Positions 55,448 to 64,000 of a stretch of DNA of 64,000 bases are shown here, piece after piece; within the stretch, counting starts at the first letter, position 1; each line of letters opens with the position of its first letter. The DNA lies in assembly GCF_009755665.1 (NCBI RefSeq), contig NZ_CP046622.1, positions 434,001-498,000 on the forward strand, in the 5' to 3' direction. The DNA is from Variovorax paradoxus. GTDB taxonomy: Bacteria > Pseudomonadota > Gammaproteobacteria > Burkholderiales > Burkholderiaceae_C. Made by a program: the position numbers and the translations under genes. A model generated the notes under the pieces. That model was not told the origin of the DNA. It searched no databases and worked only from the letters and a program-made list of their open reading frames with translations.

Positions 55448-57628
55448 TCAAGCCAGAACCCACATCACGGTGGCCAAGGGCGGCACGCTGATTTCGATCG
55501 CGTGGTCCTTGCCGTGCCAGCGGGTCGATGAACTCTCGACCACGCCATTGCCCACGCCGCTGCCGCCGTACACCGCGGCATCGGTGTTGATGGCCTCGCG
55601 GTACGCGCCCGCCGCGGGCACCCCCAGCCGATAGCCGTGCCGGGGCAACGGCGTGAAGTTGCACACCGCCACCACGAACGAGCCGTCGCGCGCCCGGCGC
55701 ACGAAGGCGAACACCGACTGGTCCGAATCGTCGTGCACGATCCACTCGAAGCCGGGTCTCTCGGTATCCAGCTCGTACAGGGCGGGAAAGTGCCGGTACG
55801 CGTTGTTCAGGTCGCGCACCAGCCGGCGCACCCCCTGGTGCATCGGGTGCTCCAGCAGGTGCCAGTCCAGGCTGCGGTCGGCGTTCCATTCAGCCACCTG
55901 GGCGAATTCGCTTCCCATGAAGAGCAGCTTCTTTCCCGGGTAGGCCCACAGGTAGCCGTAGAGGTTGCGCAGCCCCGCGAACTTCTGCCACTCGTCGCCC
56001 GGCATGCGCCCGAACATCGAGCCCTTGCCGTGCACCACTTCGTCGTGCGACAGCGGCAGCACGAAGTTCTCGCTGTGCGCGTACATCAGCCCGAAGGTGA
56101 TCTGCTGGTGATGGTGCTTGCGGTGGACGGGGTCGGTGCCCGCATAGGCGAGCGTGTCGTTCATCCAGCCCATGTTCCATTTGTAGTGAAAGCCCAGGCC
56201 GCCGTCCTCGGGCGGCCGCGTCACGCCCGGAAAACTCGTCGACTCCTCGGCCAGCGTAATCGCGCCCGGCCGCTCCACGCCGACCACGTGGTTCATGCGC
56301 CGAAGGAAGCCGATGGCCTCGAGGTTCTCGCGTCCGCCGTAGGCGTTGGGCACCCACTCGCCGGCCTTGCGGCTGTAGTCGCGATAGAGCATGGACGCCA
56401 CCGCATCCACGCGCAGGCCGTCCACGCCGTAGCGTTCGAGCCAGTACAGCGCATTGCCGACCAGGTAGTTGCGCACCTCCGTGCGCGCGTAGTTGAAGAT
56501 GAGCGTCTTCCAGTCGTTGTGGAAGCCTTCGCGCGGATCGGCATATTCATAGAGCGCCGTGCCGTCGAAGCGGCCAAGGCCGTGCGTATCGGTCGGAAAG
56601 TGCGCGGGCACCCAATCGAGGATCACGCCCAGCCCCGCCGCATGCGCCGCTTCGACGAAATGCCGAAAGTCTCCCGGCGTGCCGAAGCGCGAGGTGGGCG
56701 CATACAGGCCGATGGGCTGGTAGCCCCACGAGCCGTCGAACGGATGCTCGCTCACCGGCAGCAGCTCGATGTGCGTGAAGCCCATGTCGCGCGCATACGG
56801 CACCAGCGTGTCGGCCAGCTCGCGGTAGTCCAGCCATTCGTGCCCGTTCTTGCGCCGCCACGAGCCCAGGTGCACTTCGTAGATGCTGATTGGCGCGTGG
56901 CGGCTGTTGGCCGCTGCTCGTTCGGGCGGCATGGCCACCGGCGCGGGCAGCGGTGCCACCACGCAGGCGGTCTCAGGCCGCAGGCGCGAAGAAAAGGCGA
57001 ACGGGTCGGCCTTGCGCAGCACCTCGCCTTCGGACGAAAGAATCTCGAACTCGTAGCTGTCGCCTGTGGCCACGTGCGGCGCAAAGATTTCCCACACGCC
57101 GCACTCGCGGCGCAGCCGCATCATGTGGCGCCGGCCATCCCAGTTGTTGAAGTCGCCCACCACCGACACGCGCCGCGCGTTGGGCGCCCACACCGCAAAG
57201 GCCACCCCTTTCACGCCATCCATCTCGCGCAAGTGTGCGCCCAGCCGCTCCCAGGGCCGCAGGTGCGTGCCCTCGGCCAGCAGCCACACGTCGGTTTCGC
57301 CGAGCACGAAAGGAAAGCGGTAGGGGTCTTCGAGCCGCGAGGTGTGCGTGCCCCAGTCGACCTGGAACGAATAGCCCAGCAGCGCCTCCGCCGCCGGCAC
57401 CAGGCCCGAAAAGATGTCTGAGCCTTCCTGCCGGGCGAGCATGGCCAGCGGCCAGCCCGTGCGCGTGTGCATCACCGCCACGCTGTGTGCGCCGGGCAGG
57501 AGCGCACGCACCTGCAGGCCGTCGCGCGTCTCATGCGGCCCGAGCACCGCGAACGGATCGCCGTGCTCGGCGCGCATCAGTGCGCGCGCTTCGCGTTCGG
57601 GCAGCAGCATCGGTGGCATGTTCTTCAC
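55448..57628 (-). CDS. glgB: 1,4-alpha-glucan branching enzyme
   Basis: The 726-residue GH13 enzyme introduces alpha-1,6 branches. After an N-terminal domain ([17 protein letters not shown]) and CBM48 comes the barrel, with [19 protein letters not shown] (nucleophile, about residue 403), [13 protein letters not shown] (acid/base) and [15 protein letters not shown]. The GTG at 57628 overlaps the alpha-glucosidase stop (GTGA), the coupling style seen throughout the window; an ATG at 57619 would drop only three residues. The open frame upstream of these belongs to the other gene's shadow. Confidence 0.95.
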   Translation of the reverse strand: MKNMPPMLLPEREARALMRAEHGDPFAVLGPHETRDGLQVRALLPGAHSVAVMHTRTGWPLAMLARQEGSDIFSGLVPAAEALLGYSFQVDWGTHTSRLEDPYRFPFVLGETDVWLLAEGTHLRPWERLGAHLREMDGVKGVAFAVWAPNARRVSVVGDFNNWDGRRHMMRLRRECGVWEIFAPHVATGDSYEFEILSSEGEVLRKADPFAFSSRLRPETACVVAPLPAPVAMPPERAAANSRHAPISIYEVHLGSWRRKNGHEWLDYRELADTLVPYARDMGFTHIELLPVSEHPFDGSWGYQPIGLYAPTSRFGTPGDFRHFVEAAHAAGLGVILDWVPAHFPTDTHGLGRFDGTALYEYADPREGFHNDWKTLIFNYARTEVRNYLVGNALYWLERYGVDGLRVDAVASMLYRDYSRKAGEWVPNAYGGRENLEAIGFLRRMNHVVGVERPGAITLAEESTSFPGVTRPPEDGGLGFHYKWNMGWMNDTLAYAGTDPVHRKHHHQQITFGLMYAHSENFVLPLSHDEVVHGKGSMFGRMPGDEWQKFAGLRNLYGYLWAYPGKKLLFMGSEFAQVAEWNADRSLDWHLLEHPMHQGVRRLVRDLNNAYRHFPALYELDTERPGFEWIVHDDSDQSVFAFVRRARDGSFVVAVCNFTPLPRHGYRLGVPAAGAYREAINTDAAVYGGSGVGNGVVESSSTRWHGKDHAIEISVPPLATVMWVLA

Positions 57629-59301
57629 ATTTGCTCTTCGCTGGCCGGGCGGCCGAAAAAGACGCCGTAGGGGGGCAGCGTCAGCATGCAGCTGTCGCCG
57701 CTTGCCTGCACGCGGGCCCCGGCCTGCGGCGAATGCGGATGCCCCGGCAATGGCACGAGCGCCTCGCGCAGCGCGACCGAGACGGACTCGTCTCCCATGT
57801 TGAAGAGCGCCTGCAGCGATTGGCTGCCCTCGCGCCGCTCGAACCACAGCACAGGCTCGGGCGCATCGAAGAAAGCGATGCTGCCCGTGCGCAGCAGCGG
57901 CTGCGTGCGGCGCCAGTGCAGCAGCGCGCGGCTGAAGGCGAGCATCGAATCGGGGTCGGTCGATTGGCGGTCTACGGCCAGCGGCAGGTGGCGCCCATGG
58001 ACCGGCAGCCACGGCCCGCCGGTGGTGAACCCGGCATGAAGCTCGTCGGCCTTCCATGGCATGGGCGTGCGGCAGCCGTCGCGGCCCTTGAACTCGGGCC
58101 AGAACGCGCGGCCGTACGGGTCTTGCAGCAGTTCGAACGGCACCTCGGCCTCGGGCAGGCCGAGTTCCTCGCCCTGGTAGATGCTGGCGCTGCCGCGCAG
58201 CGTGAGCAGCAGCGTGAGCCAGAGCCGGTCGCGCCGCGTGTCTTCGGGTTTGCCGTTGCTCCAGCGCGTGGCGACGCGGGGCACGTCGTGATTGGAGACG
58301 GCCCAGCAGCCCCAGCCGCCCGTGGGTGCGAGCGCCTGGTCCAGCGTTTCGACCTGGTGGCGCAGGTGCTGCACGCTGTGCTCGGCCGTCAGCAGGCTGA
58401 AGCTGTAGGCCAGGTGCAGGCGCCGGCCCAGCTCGGTGTATTGCGCCATCACGGGCGGTGCGTTCTCGTCGCCCACTTCGCCGAGCGCGACGGCGCCGTA
58501 GTCATCGAGCAGCTTGCGCAGGTTTTCGAGGAAGAGCAGGTTCTCCATCTGGCTCTTGTCGTAAAGGTGCTGCTGCATCGCATAGGGGTTGTCGGCCCGC
58601 ACGGTGCTCACCTCGTCCAGCGCGGCCGTGCTGGCCGGCGGGTTGTCGCGCAGTTGCGCGTCATGAAACTGGTGGTTGCAGGCATCGAAGCGGAAGCCGT
58701 CCACGCCGCGTTCGCACCAGAAGCGCACTTCGCCGAGCAAGGCCTCCTGCACCTCGGCGCAATGAAAGTTCAGGTCGGGCTGCTCCTTCAGGAAGCTGTG
58801 CAGGTAGTACTGCCGGCGGCGCGAGTCCCATTGCCAAGCCGAACCGCCGAACACCGAGAGCCAGTTGGTCGGCGGCGTGCCGTCGGGCCGTGGGTCGGCC
58901 CACACGTACCAGTCGGCCTTGGGGTTGTCGCGGCTCGAGCGGCTTTCGGCAAACCAGGCGTGCTGGTCGGAGGTATGCGAAAGCACCTGGTCGATGATGA
59001 TCTTCAGGCCCAGCGAATGCGCGCGGGCCAGCATCTCGTCGAAATCGGCGAGCGTGCCGAAGATCGGGTCGACGTCGCGGTAGTCGGACACGTCGTAGCC
59101 GAAGTCCTTCATCGGCGAGCGGAAGAAGGGCGACACCCAGATCGCATCGACCCCCAGGGCCGCGACGTGCTCGAGCCTGGAGGTGATGCCAGGCAGGTCG
59201 CCAATGCCATCGCCGTTGCTGTCCATGAAGCTGCGCGGGTAGATCTGGTAGATCACCGCGCCGCGCCACCATTCGCTGTTGCTGCTGTGATTGCTGAGCA
59301 T
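57625..59301 (-). CDS. GH13 alpha-glucosidase (oligo-1,6-glucosidase/MalL-like)
   Basis: The 558-residue enzyme belongs to the GH13 exo-glucosidases. It begins [20 protein letters not shown] with the calcium-like loop [10 protein letters not shown]. Catalytic residues are in [11 protein letters not shown] (nucleophile about residue 204), [10 protein letters not shown] (acid/base) and AVSNHDVPR. It releases glucose from short maltodextrins or related oligosaccharides. Trehalose synthase (TreS) is a homologue, but TreS is usually longer. It is the first gene of the glycogen operon. The role may be to recycle maltodextrins left by GlgX/GlgP. Confidence 0.9.
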   Translation of the reverse strand: MLSNHSSNSEWWRGAVIYQIYPRSFMDSNGDGIGDLPGITSRLEHVAALGVDAIWVSPFFRSPMKDFGYDVSDYRDVDPIFGTLADFDEMLARAHSLGLKIIIDQVLSHTSDQHAWFAESRSSRDNPKADWYVWADPRPDGTPPTNWLSVFGGSAWQWDSRRRQYYLHSFLKEQPDLNFHCAEVQEALLGEVRFWCERGVDGFRFDACNHQFHDAQLRDNPPASTAALDEVSTVRADNPYAMQQHLYDKSQMENLLFLENLRKLLDDYGAVALGEVGDENAPPVMAQYTELGRRLHLAYSFSLLTAEHSVQHLRHQVETLDQALAPTGGWGCWAVSNHDVPRVATRWSNGKPEDTRRDRLWLTLLLTLRGSASIYQGEELGLPEAEVPFELLQDPYGRAFWPEFKGRDGCRTPMPWKADELHAGFTTGGPWLPVHGRHLPLAVDRQSTDPDSMLAFSRALLHWRRTQPLLRTGSIAFFDAPEPVLWFERREGSQSLQALFNMGDESVSVALREALVPLPGHPHSPQAGARVQASGDSCMLTLPPYGVFFGRPASEEQM

Positions 59302-59412
59302 GCTGCCCCTGTGGTCTGAAAATCATTGTGGCATGCGAGATCCGGGCCCGGTCCATGCATGGGTCTCTCCGGTCGCGCCTGAAAAGCTTTCTACACTGGG
59401 CAGGGGTTTCAT

Positions 59413-60918
59413 GTGAACCCCGCTCCCGTTCCCGCTCGCAAGATGACAACCGACTCCGTTCCCCTCGTACTTTCTTCTTCGCCGGAAGGGCTTGCCGCGC
59501 TCGAGCGGCGGCTCGCCAAGGACCTCGAGTGCCTGGGCTGGCCCGCACGCTCATGGATGCCCGTTCGCGAGCACGCGGGCGAGCCGGTGCTTGACGTGGT
59601 CGTCATCGGCGGAGGGCAGGCCGGGCTGGCCGCCGCCGCAGCCCTTGCGCAGCAGGGCATCCGGGCCGTGGTGTTCGACCGAGCGCCCGCAGGCAACGAA
59701 GGCCCGTGGGCCACCACCGCGCGCATGGAAACCCTGCGTTCGCCGAAGGAGCTGACCGGCCCTGCGCTCGGCCTGCCCGCGCTGACCTTCCGCGCGTGGT
59801 TCGAGGCGCAGTTCGGCGCCGAAGCCTGGGCTGCGCTGGACAAGATCCCGCGCCTCCAGTGGATGGATTACCTGGTCTGGTACCGGCGGGTGATGAGCGT
59901 CGATGTGCGCAACGAAACCGCAGTCACCGGGATCAAGCCGCTGCCCGATGCGCCGCTGGTGCGGCTGGAACTGCGCACGCCCGCTGGGGCGCAGCGCGTG
60001 CTGGCGCGCCGCGTGGTGCTTGCCACGGGGCGCGACGGGCTTGGCGGCCCGGCCGTTCCCGCTTTTGTCGACGCACTGCCGCGCTCGCAATGGGCGCATT
60101 CGTCCGACGCCATGGACTACGGCAAGCTTGCGGGCCTGCGCGTGGGCGTGATCGGCGCGGGCTCATCGGCCATGGACAGCGCGGCCACTGCGCTGGAATG
60201 CGGCGCGCACAGCGTCGAGCTGCTGATCCGACGGCCCGACCTGCCGCGCGTCAACAAGGGCAAGGGCGCCGGCGTGCCGGGCCTGACGCAGGGCCACTAC
60301 GACCTGCCCGATGAGCTCAAGTGGCGCATTCGCCACTACATCAACGTCGCCAACGTGCCGCCGCCGCACGGCAGCACGCTGCGCGTGTCGCGGTTTCCGA
60401 ATGCGTTCTTCAACTTCGGTTGCCCGGTTCTTTCGATCGAGCCGCAGGGCACGGCCATGCGGGTGGCCACGCCCAAGGGCGATTTCGTGTTCGACTTTCT
60501 CATCGTCTCGACCGGCTTCAAGGTCGATTGGAGCAACCGGCCGGAGTTCGACGCCATCGCGCCGCATGTGCGCACGTGGGGGGACCGCTTCGTGCCCGAG
60601 CCCGGCAACGAAGACCAGGAGCTGGCGGATTCGCCCGATCTCGGCCCGGTGTTCGAATTCCTGGAGCGCACGGCGGGGGAATGCCCAGGTCTCGACCGCA
60701 TCCATTGCTTCTGCTACCCGGCGGCCTTGTCGCACGGCACGGTGTCGGGCGACATACCCGCAATCAGCGACGGCGCCAGGCGGCTTGCGAGCGGCATGGC
60801 CAGCCTGTTCTACCGCGAAGATTTCGAGCACCACTTTGCCAACATCGAGGCCTACAGCGAGCCCGAACTGTTCGGCGACGAGTGGGTGCCCGCGCCGCCG
60901 CCGGCCGAACGCGGCTGA
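59413..60918 (+). CDS. FAD/NAD(P)-dependent oxidoreductase, flavin-monooxygenase-like
   Basis: The 501-residue protein has two dinucleotide-binding sites: FAD at VVVIGGGQAGLAAAAAL (about residue 62) and NADPH at VGVIGAGSSAMDSAATAL (about residue 244). This layout fits class B flavin monooxygenases and related thioredoxin-reductase-like proteins. It likely hydroxylates a small organic molecule or oxidises an N or S atom; the substrate is unknown. It starts at a GTG (59413); an ATG at 59443 is an alternative. It leads a rightward cluster with two AhpD-like genes. Confidence 0.85.
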   Translation: MNPAPVPARKMTTDSVPLVLSSSPEGLAALERRLAKDLECLGWPARSWMPVREHAGEPVLDVVVIGGGQAGLAAAAALAQQGIRAVVFDRAPAGNEGPWATTARMETLRSPKELTGPALGLPALTFRAWFEAQFGAEAWAALDKIPRLQWMDYLVWYRRVMSVDVRNETAVTGIKPLPDAPLVRLELRTPAGAQRVLARRVVLATGRDGLGGPAVPAFVDALPRSQWAHSSDAMDYGKLAGLRVGVIGAGSSAMDSAATALECGAHSVELLIRRPDLPRVNKGKGAGVPGLTQGHYDLPDELKWRIRHYINVANVPPPHGSTLRVSRFPNAFFNFGCPVLSIEPQGTAMRVATPKGDFVFDFLIVSTGFKVDWSNRPEFDAIAPHVRTWGDRFVPEPGNEDQELADSPDLGPVFEFLERTAGECPGLDRIHCFCYPAALSHGTVSGDIPAISDGARRLASGMASLFYREDFEHHFANIEAYSEPELFGDEWVPAPPPAERG

Positions 60919-60960
60919 ACCTGCAGACCCATTGAACCGGATCGAATTGAACTGAAACGC

Positions 60961-61485
60961 ATGACGACAACTTCCTACGACGCATCCACACCGCTCGACG
61001 TGGTCGACGCTTCGGTGCCGCTGGCACCAACCCAGCCCACCCGCATGCTGCGGCTGCAGCGCGACAAGGTCGTGGCGGCCACGCAGGGCAGCTACGACGC
61101 CATGTTCTCGCCCACGGTCGAGGGCCTTTCGGTGGCCGAGCGCCTGCTGGTGGCACTGCACGCCTGCAGCGTCTCCAAGGCTGCGACGCTTGCCGCTCAC
61201 TACCGCGAGCGCTTGCTGGCCGAAGGTGTGGACCGCGAACTGGTTGCTGCCGTGGGAAGCGGCGCGCCGGCGGCGGATACACGCCTGCGCACGGTGCTGG
61301 CGTTCACCGCCAGCCTGATCGAGCGGCCCATCGAAGGCGACAAGGCCTCGGTCGAGGCGCTGGCGCAGGCGGGCCTTTCAACGCCCGCGATCGTCGCGCT
61401 GGGCCAGCTGATCGCCTTCTTGTCTTACCAGATACGCATGGTCGCGGGCCTGCAGGCCTTGGCGGCTGCGGAGGTGTCGCAATGA
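60961..61485 (+). CDS. CMD-domain protein (Avi_7170-like)
   Basis: This 174-residue protein has the all-helical carboxymuconolactone-decarboxylase (AhpD-like) fold. It lacks the CxxC pair but keeps the helix pattern VAERLLVALHACSVSKAATL. It resembles a family named after Agrobacterium Avi_7170 that is always paired with a second AhpD-like protein. Its last bases overlap the next gene by four (ATGA). It may form a complex with that partner, with the partner supplying the redox cysteines. Confidence 0.75.
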   Translation: MTTTSYDASTPLDVVDASVPLAPTQPTRMLRLQRDKVVAATQGSYDAMFSPTVEGLSVAERLLVALHACSVSKAATLAAHYRERLLAEGVDRELVAAVGSGAPAADTRLRTVLAFTASLIERPIEGDKASVEALAQAGLSTPAIVALGQLIAFLSYQIRMVAGLQALAAAEVSQ

Positions 61486-62081
61486 CCACGCCGATTCGCA
61501 TCAAGGGCTTCACCAATGAGGTGCTGAGCTGGAAGCCCTGGCTCGATCCGGTCGATGTTGCCGCCGCCACGCCGGCCCAACTGGCCGCGCTCGACGAAAT
61601 GAGCCCGCAGGCGCGCACCTCGCCGTACTTCCTGGTGCTGGCGCATCAGCCCGAGATGCTGCTGCAACGCTCCATTGCCTTCAACGCGATCATGTTTGCG
61701 CCGGGCGGCATGCCGCGTGCCGAGCGCGAGCTGGGCGCCACGGTGGAATCGCGCGTCAACGGCTGCGTGTATTGCGCCTCGGTGCATGCGCAGCGCTTCG
61801 AACAGCTTGCCAAGCGCAATGACGTGATCTCGCAGGTGTTCGAGGAGCCGGCTTCGGCGGGCACCACGGCGCGCGAAAAAGCCATCGTCGAATTTTCGAT
61901 ACGACTCGGCGCCGAGCCCGACAAGGTGTCGGCGGATGACGTGCGGGCGCTGAAAGAGGTGGGACTGACCGAACTCGAGATCCTGGACCTGATCCACTCG
62001 GTGGCGCTGTTTGCCTGGGCCAACCGGCTGATGCTCAACCTGGGCGAGCCGGTCTTTCCCGAGGCAACGGCAACTTCATAG
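61482..62081 (+). CDS. Alkylhydroperoxidase-domain protein (Avi_7169-like)
   Basis: The 199-residue AhpD-like protein carries the redox motif NGCVYCASVHAQR, with cysteines at about residues 94 and 97 and a histidine at 101, as in AhpD peroxidase-type proteins. A conserved lead RIKGFTNEVLSWKPWL precedes the domain. It resembles the Avi_7169 family that accompanies flavin-dependent oxidoreductases and transporters. It may remove peroxide or dispose of a reactive product of the neighbouring flavoenzyme. Its stop converges with the next gene, overlapping by six bases. Confidence 0.8.
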   Translation: MTTPIRIKGFTNEVLSWKPWLDPVDVAAATPAQLAALDEMSPQARTSPYFLVLAHQPEMLLQRSIAFNAIMFAPGGMPRAERELGATVESRVNGCVYCASVHAQRFEQLAKRNDVISQVFEEPASAGTTAREKAIVEFSIRLGAEPDKVSADDVRALKEVGLTELEILDLIHSVALFAWANRLMLNLGEPVFPEATATS

Positions 62082-63155
62082 GCGGGCGAGCAGCCCGGCC
62101 ACCGTTTCGCCGGGCAGGTTGAGCGGCGCCAGCAGGTCGTTCTGTTGCCGGAAGTCGGTGCCGCTCACCAGCGAGGCTGCGTCGACGATGGTGCGGGTTG
62201 CGGGCGTGGGCACGCCGGCAATCTGCCCCAGCGCCTCGATAAAGGCCAGGCCGTAGGGCATGTCTTCGGTCACGAAGCGAGTGTCGGTGCGCACGGGGCC
62301 GGGCGGGCCGCCGCGCTTGGCATGCAGTTCGGCCGCAATGTCTTCGAGCAGCGCCGATTCCGTGCCGAAAGAGCGCGCGAAGTGTTCCTCGATGGGGCCG
62401 AGCTCGATGCCGAAGGCCTGCGCGACGGCCCGCCGCTCCATGTCCAGCGCCTCGATTGCCCGAGCCACGCCGGGCGTCATGCAGTGGTACTGCGGCCAGT
62501 TTTCGGCGCGCTCGATGCGGCTCCAGTTGAAGACGGCCAGCGGGCCGTGGGACTGTGGATTGACGTTGGCGAGTGCGCTGGCGAGCGTGTTTTGCTGCGG
62601 AAAGAAGCCGTTACCGAACAGGGCAGTGCAAAGCGCGATGGCCTCCTCAAGTTTCGCGCCCGGCAGGGCGGACACGCCGACCGCCTTGCGCCGCGTCATC
62701 ACCTTGACCTGCGTGCCGGACTCGCGGCGTGCGGTCAGCACCGTCGTGCCGAAGCTTGCGACCGTGATCCGCCGGCCCGCGCGATGGGCGCTTTCGTAGA
62801 GATACAGCGAAGACAGCGAGGCCATCGAGCTGACGATCACCGTCTGCCCGTTGCGCAGGAAGGGCAGCAGCGCATCCATCACGCGCTTGTGGCCGTTGAC
62901 CGGCAATGCGATCAGCAGCACGTCCGATCCAAGGCAAAGCCGGGCTGCATCGTCCGCCACATCGACCGTGACGCTGCATGGCAGCACACCGCTGGCTTCG
63001 AGCGGCTGCATGCGCAACGCCTCGGCGCCTTGACCGCCGGGCGACCATAGCGTGACGCCATGGTCCATTTGCCGCAGCCAGGCCGCACTGGCCAGCGCGA
63101 TGGCCCCGGCGCCCGCGATTCCGACGCGGTACAGCTTGACCGCAGGCTCAGTCAA
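62076..63155 (-). CDS. Octopine/opine dehydrogenase family protein
   Basis: The 359-residue NAD(P)-dependent protein has a Rossmann motif VGIAGAGAIALASAAWL (about residue 12) and a C-terminal helical domain with VNPQSHGPLAVFNWSRIE near residue 200, as in octopine, nopaline and related opine dehydrogenases. These reductively condense an amino acid with a keto acid, or run in reverse. The start is a TTG at 63155 overlapping the upstream binding-protein gene by eight bases, since no ATG or GTG is available nearby. Pairing with a Bug-type binding protein favours catabolism of an imported acid. It could also be a ketopantoate-reductase-like enzyme. Confidence 0.8.
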   Translation of the reverse strand: MTEPAVKLYRVGIAGAGAIALASAAWLRQMDHGVTLWSPGGQGAEALRMQPLEASGVLPCSVTVDVADDAARLCLGSDVLLIALPVNGHKRVMDALLPFLRNGQTVIVSSMASLSSLYLYESAHRAGRRITVASFGTTVLTARRESGTQVKVMTRRKAVGVSALPGAKLEEAIALCTALFGNGFFPQQNTLASALANVNPQSHGPLAVFNWSRIERAENWPQYHCMTPGVARAIEALDMERRAVAQAFGIELGPIEEHFARSFGTESALLEDIAAELHAKRGGPPGPVRTDTRFVTEDMPYGLAFIEALGQIAGVPTPATRTIVDAASLVSGTDFRQQNDLLAPLNLPGETVAGLLARL

Positions 63156-64000
63156 CCTTGATCCCGCCCTGCTTGATCACCTTCGCCCAGCGCTGGCTGT
63201 CTTCCGAAATGACCTTGCCCAGCGCCGCGCCGCCGCCGCAGGTGTTCACGGCGCCAAGCTGTGCGAAACGCTGTTTCGTTTCGGGCAGGTTGCACACTTC
63301 GACCAGCGCCGCAGAGAGCTTGTCGAGGCTGGCCGCGGGCATGCGCGCGGGCGCCATCACGCCGACCCAGACCGGCACGTCCATGCCGGCAAGGCCGGCT
63401 GCCTCGGCCACCGTCGGCGGCGTGCCGAGGCTGGGCAGCGCCGCGCGCGAGAAGGTGCCGAGCACGCGGGCCTTGCCCGTCGCGACCATCGGTTCGATGG
63501 AGGCGGCGCTGGTCACGATCAGCGCCACTTGGCCGCCCAGCAGGTCGGTGAGCGCCGGCGCCGCGCCGCGGTACGGCACATGCAGCAGGTTCACGCCGCC
63601 CGCCTGCGCGAGCAGGGCGCCCGTGAGGTGCGACACCGTGCCGTTGCCTGTCGATGCGTAGGTGACCTGGCCGGGCTTGGCCTTGGCATCGCGCAGCACG
63701 TCGGCCACGGTCTTGTAGGGGCTTTCGGTGCGCACGGCCAACGTCATGGGCGTGTCGCCGACCAGGGCCACGGGCACGAGGTCGTGCACCGGGTCGTAGG
63801 CCAGCCTGGCCTGCAGGTGGGGCGCGATGGTGATGGCGCCGCCGGTCGCCAGCAGCACGGTGGCGCCGTCGGTCGCCTTGGCCACCGCATCGGCCGCCAG
63901 GATGCCGCCCGCGCCCGCCTTGTTGTCGACGATGACGCTGCCGCCCAGCTTTTCGGTGAGCTTGGCGCCCAGGTAGCGGGCAATCACGTCCTGCGCGCCG
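63148..64000 (-). CDS. Bug/TctC tripartite tricarboxylate binding protein (partial)
   Basis: The C-terminal 284 codons of a periplasmic binding protein of the Bug family, very abundant in Betaproteobacteria. Typical segments are VIVDNKAGAGGILAADAVA, GQVTYASTGNGTVSHLTGAL, LLHVPYRGAAPALTDLLGGQ and PTVAEAAGLAGMDVPVWVG. The N-terminus with signal peptide is beyond the right edge. It captures a carboxylate for a TctAB transporter that is probably encoded elsewhere. The downstream opine-dehydrogenase-like gene overlaps its stop. Confidence 0.92.
   Translation of the reverse strand, partial: GAQDVIARYLGAKLTEKLGGSVIVDNKAGAGGILAADAVAKATDGATVLLATGGAITIAPHLQARLAYDPVHDLVPVALVGDTPMTLAVRTESPYKTVADVLRDAKAKPGQVTYASTGNGTVSHLTGALLAQAGGVNLLHVPYRGAAPALTDLLGGQVALIVTSAASIEPMVATGKARVLGTFSRAALPSLGTPPTVAEAAGLAGMDVPVWVGVMAPARMPAASLDKLSAALVEVCNLPETKQRFAQLGAVNTCGGGAALGKVISEDSQRWAKVIKQGGIKVD

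Overview
The window is a dense, high-GC chromosomal segment that most resembles a Betaproteobacterium of the Comamonadaceae (Variovorax-like). The evidence is gene content and order: a Bug/TctC solute-binding protein, hpf-ptsN-hprK next to fur/bamE/dapB, a split pntAA/pntAB/pntB transhydrogenase, a YebC paralogue and a Csu-type pilus. This assignment is an inference from content; no rRNA or tRNA gene was found to confirm it. No insertion sequence, prophage or CRISPR array is visible.

Layout. (1) 1-5878: a sugar/polyol uptake and oxidation module. It has a ribose-type ABC ATPase (cut by the left edge), its Tat-type binding protein, an FGGY kinase, a GlpD-like FAD dehydrogenase and a GntR/UTRA regulator. 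Three near-identical TGTYAYGACA boxes lie in the divergent promoter region. (2) 5889-8135: an EamA exporter, then a lower-GC two-gene patch coding for an unknown 256-residue protein and a PIN-domain protein broken by a frameshift. (3) 8157-13369: uvrA, a ClC antiporter and ssb. (4) 13385-20942: an archaic (Csu-like) chaperone-usher pilus operon, with a divergent membrane histidine kinase upstream and a small exported protein of unknown function at its end.

(5) 20939-27346: housekeeping and orphan genes. These are a YebC paralogue, a small secreted repeat protein, an LLM flavin oxidoreductase, mnmA, a NudJ-like Nudix enzyme, and an OmpR-type regulator whose receiver lacks two conserved switch residues. 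(6) 27751-32450: pntAA-pntAB-pntB and an acyl-CoA ligase. (7) 32501-38941: a dppBCDFA dipeptide transporter with an MTA/SAH nucleosidase gene directly behind it. (8) 38943-47827: corA, a UvrD-type helicase, hpf-ptsN-hprK (nitrogen PTS and ribosome hibernation), fur, bamE, dapB and exbB-exbD.

(9) 47838-59301: an inverted pair of extragenic palindromes, then a complete glycogen operon read leftwards (alpha-glucosidase, glgB, glgX, glgC, glgA, glgP). It covers synthesis, branching, debranching and phosphorolysis of glycogen. (10) 59413-64000: an FAD/NADPH oxidoreductase with two AhpD-like carboxymuconolactone-decarboxylase-fold proteins, facing an octopine-dehydrogenase-family gene that overlaps a Bug-type binding protein cut by the right edge.

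The features most worth following up are the PIN patch (6882-8135), the unusual last gene of the pilus operon, the degenerate receiver at 26633-27346, the palindrome and 36-nt pyrimidine tract ahead of hpf, and the two small redox/transport clusters at the right end. I did not find a clearly new defence or mobile system.
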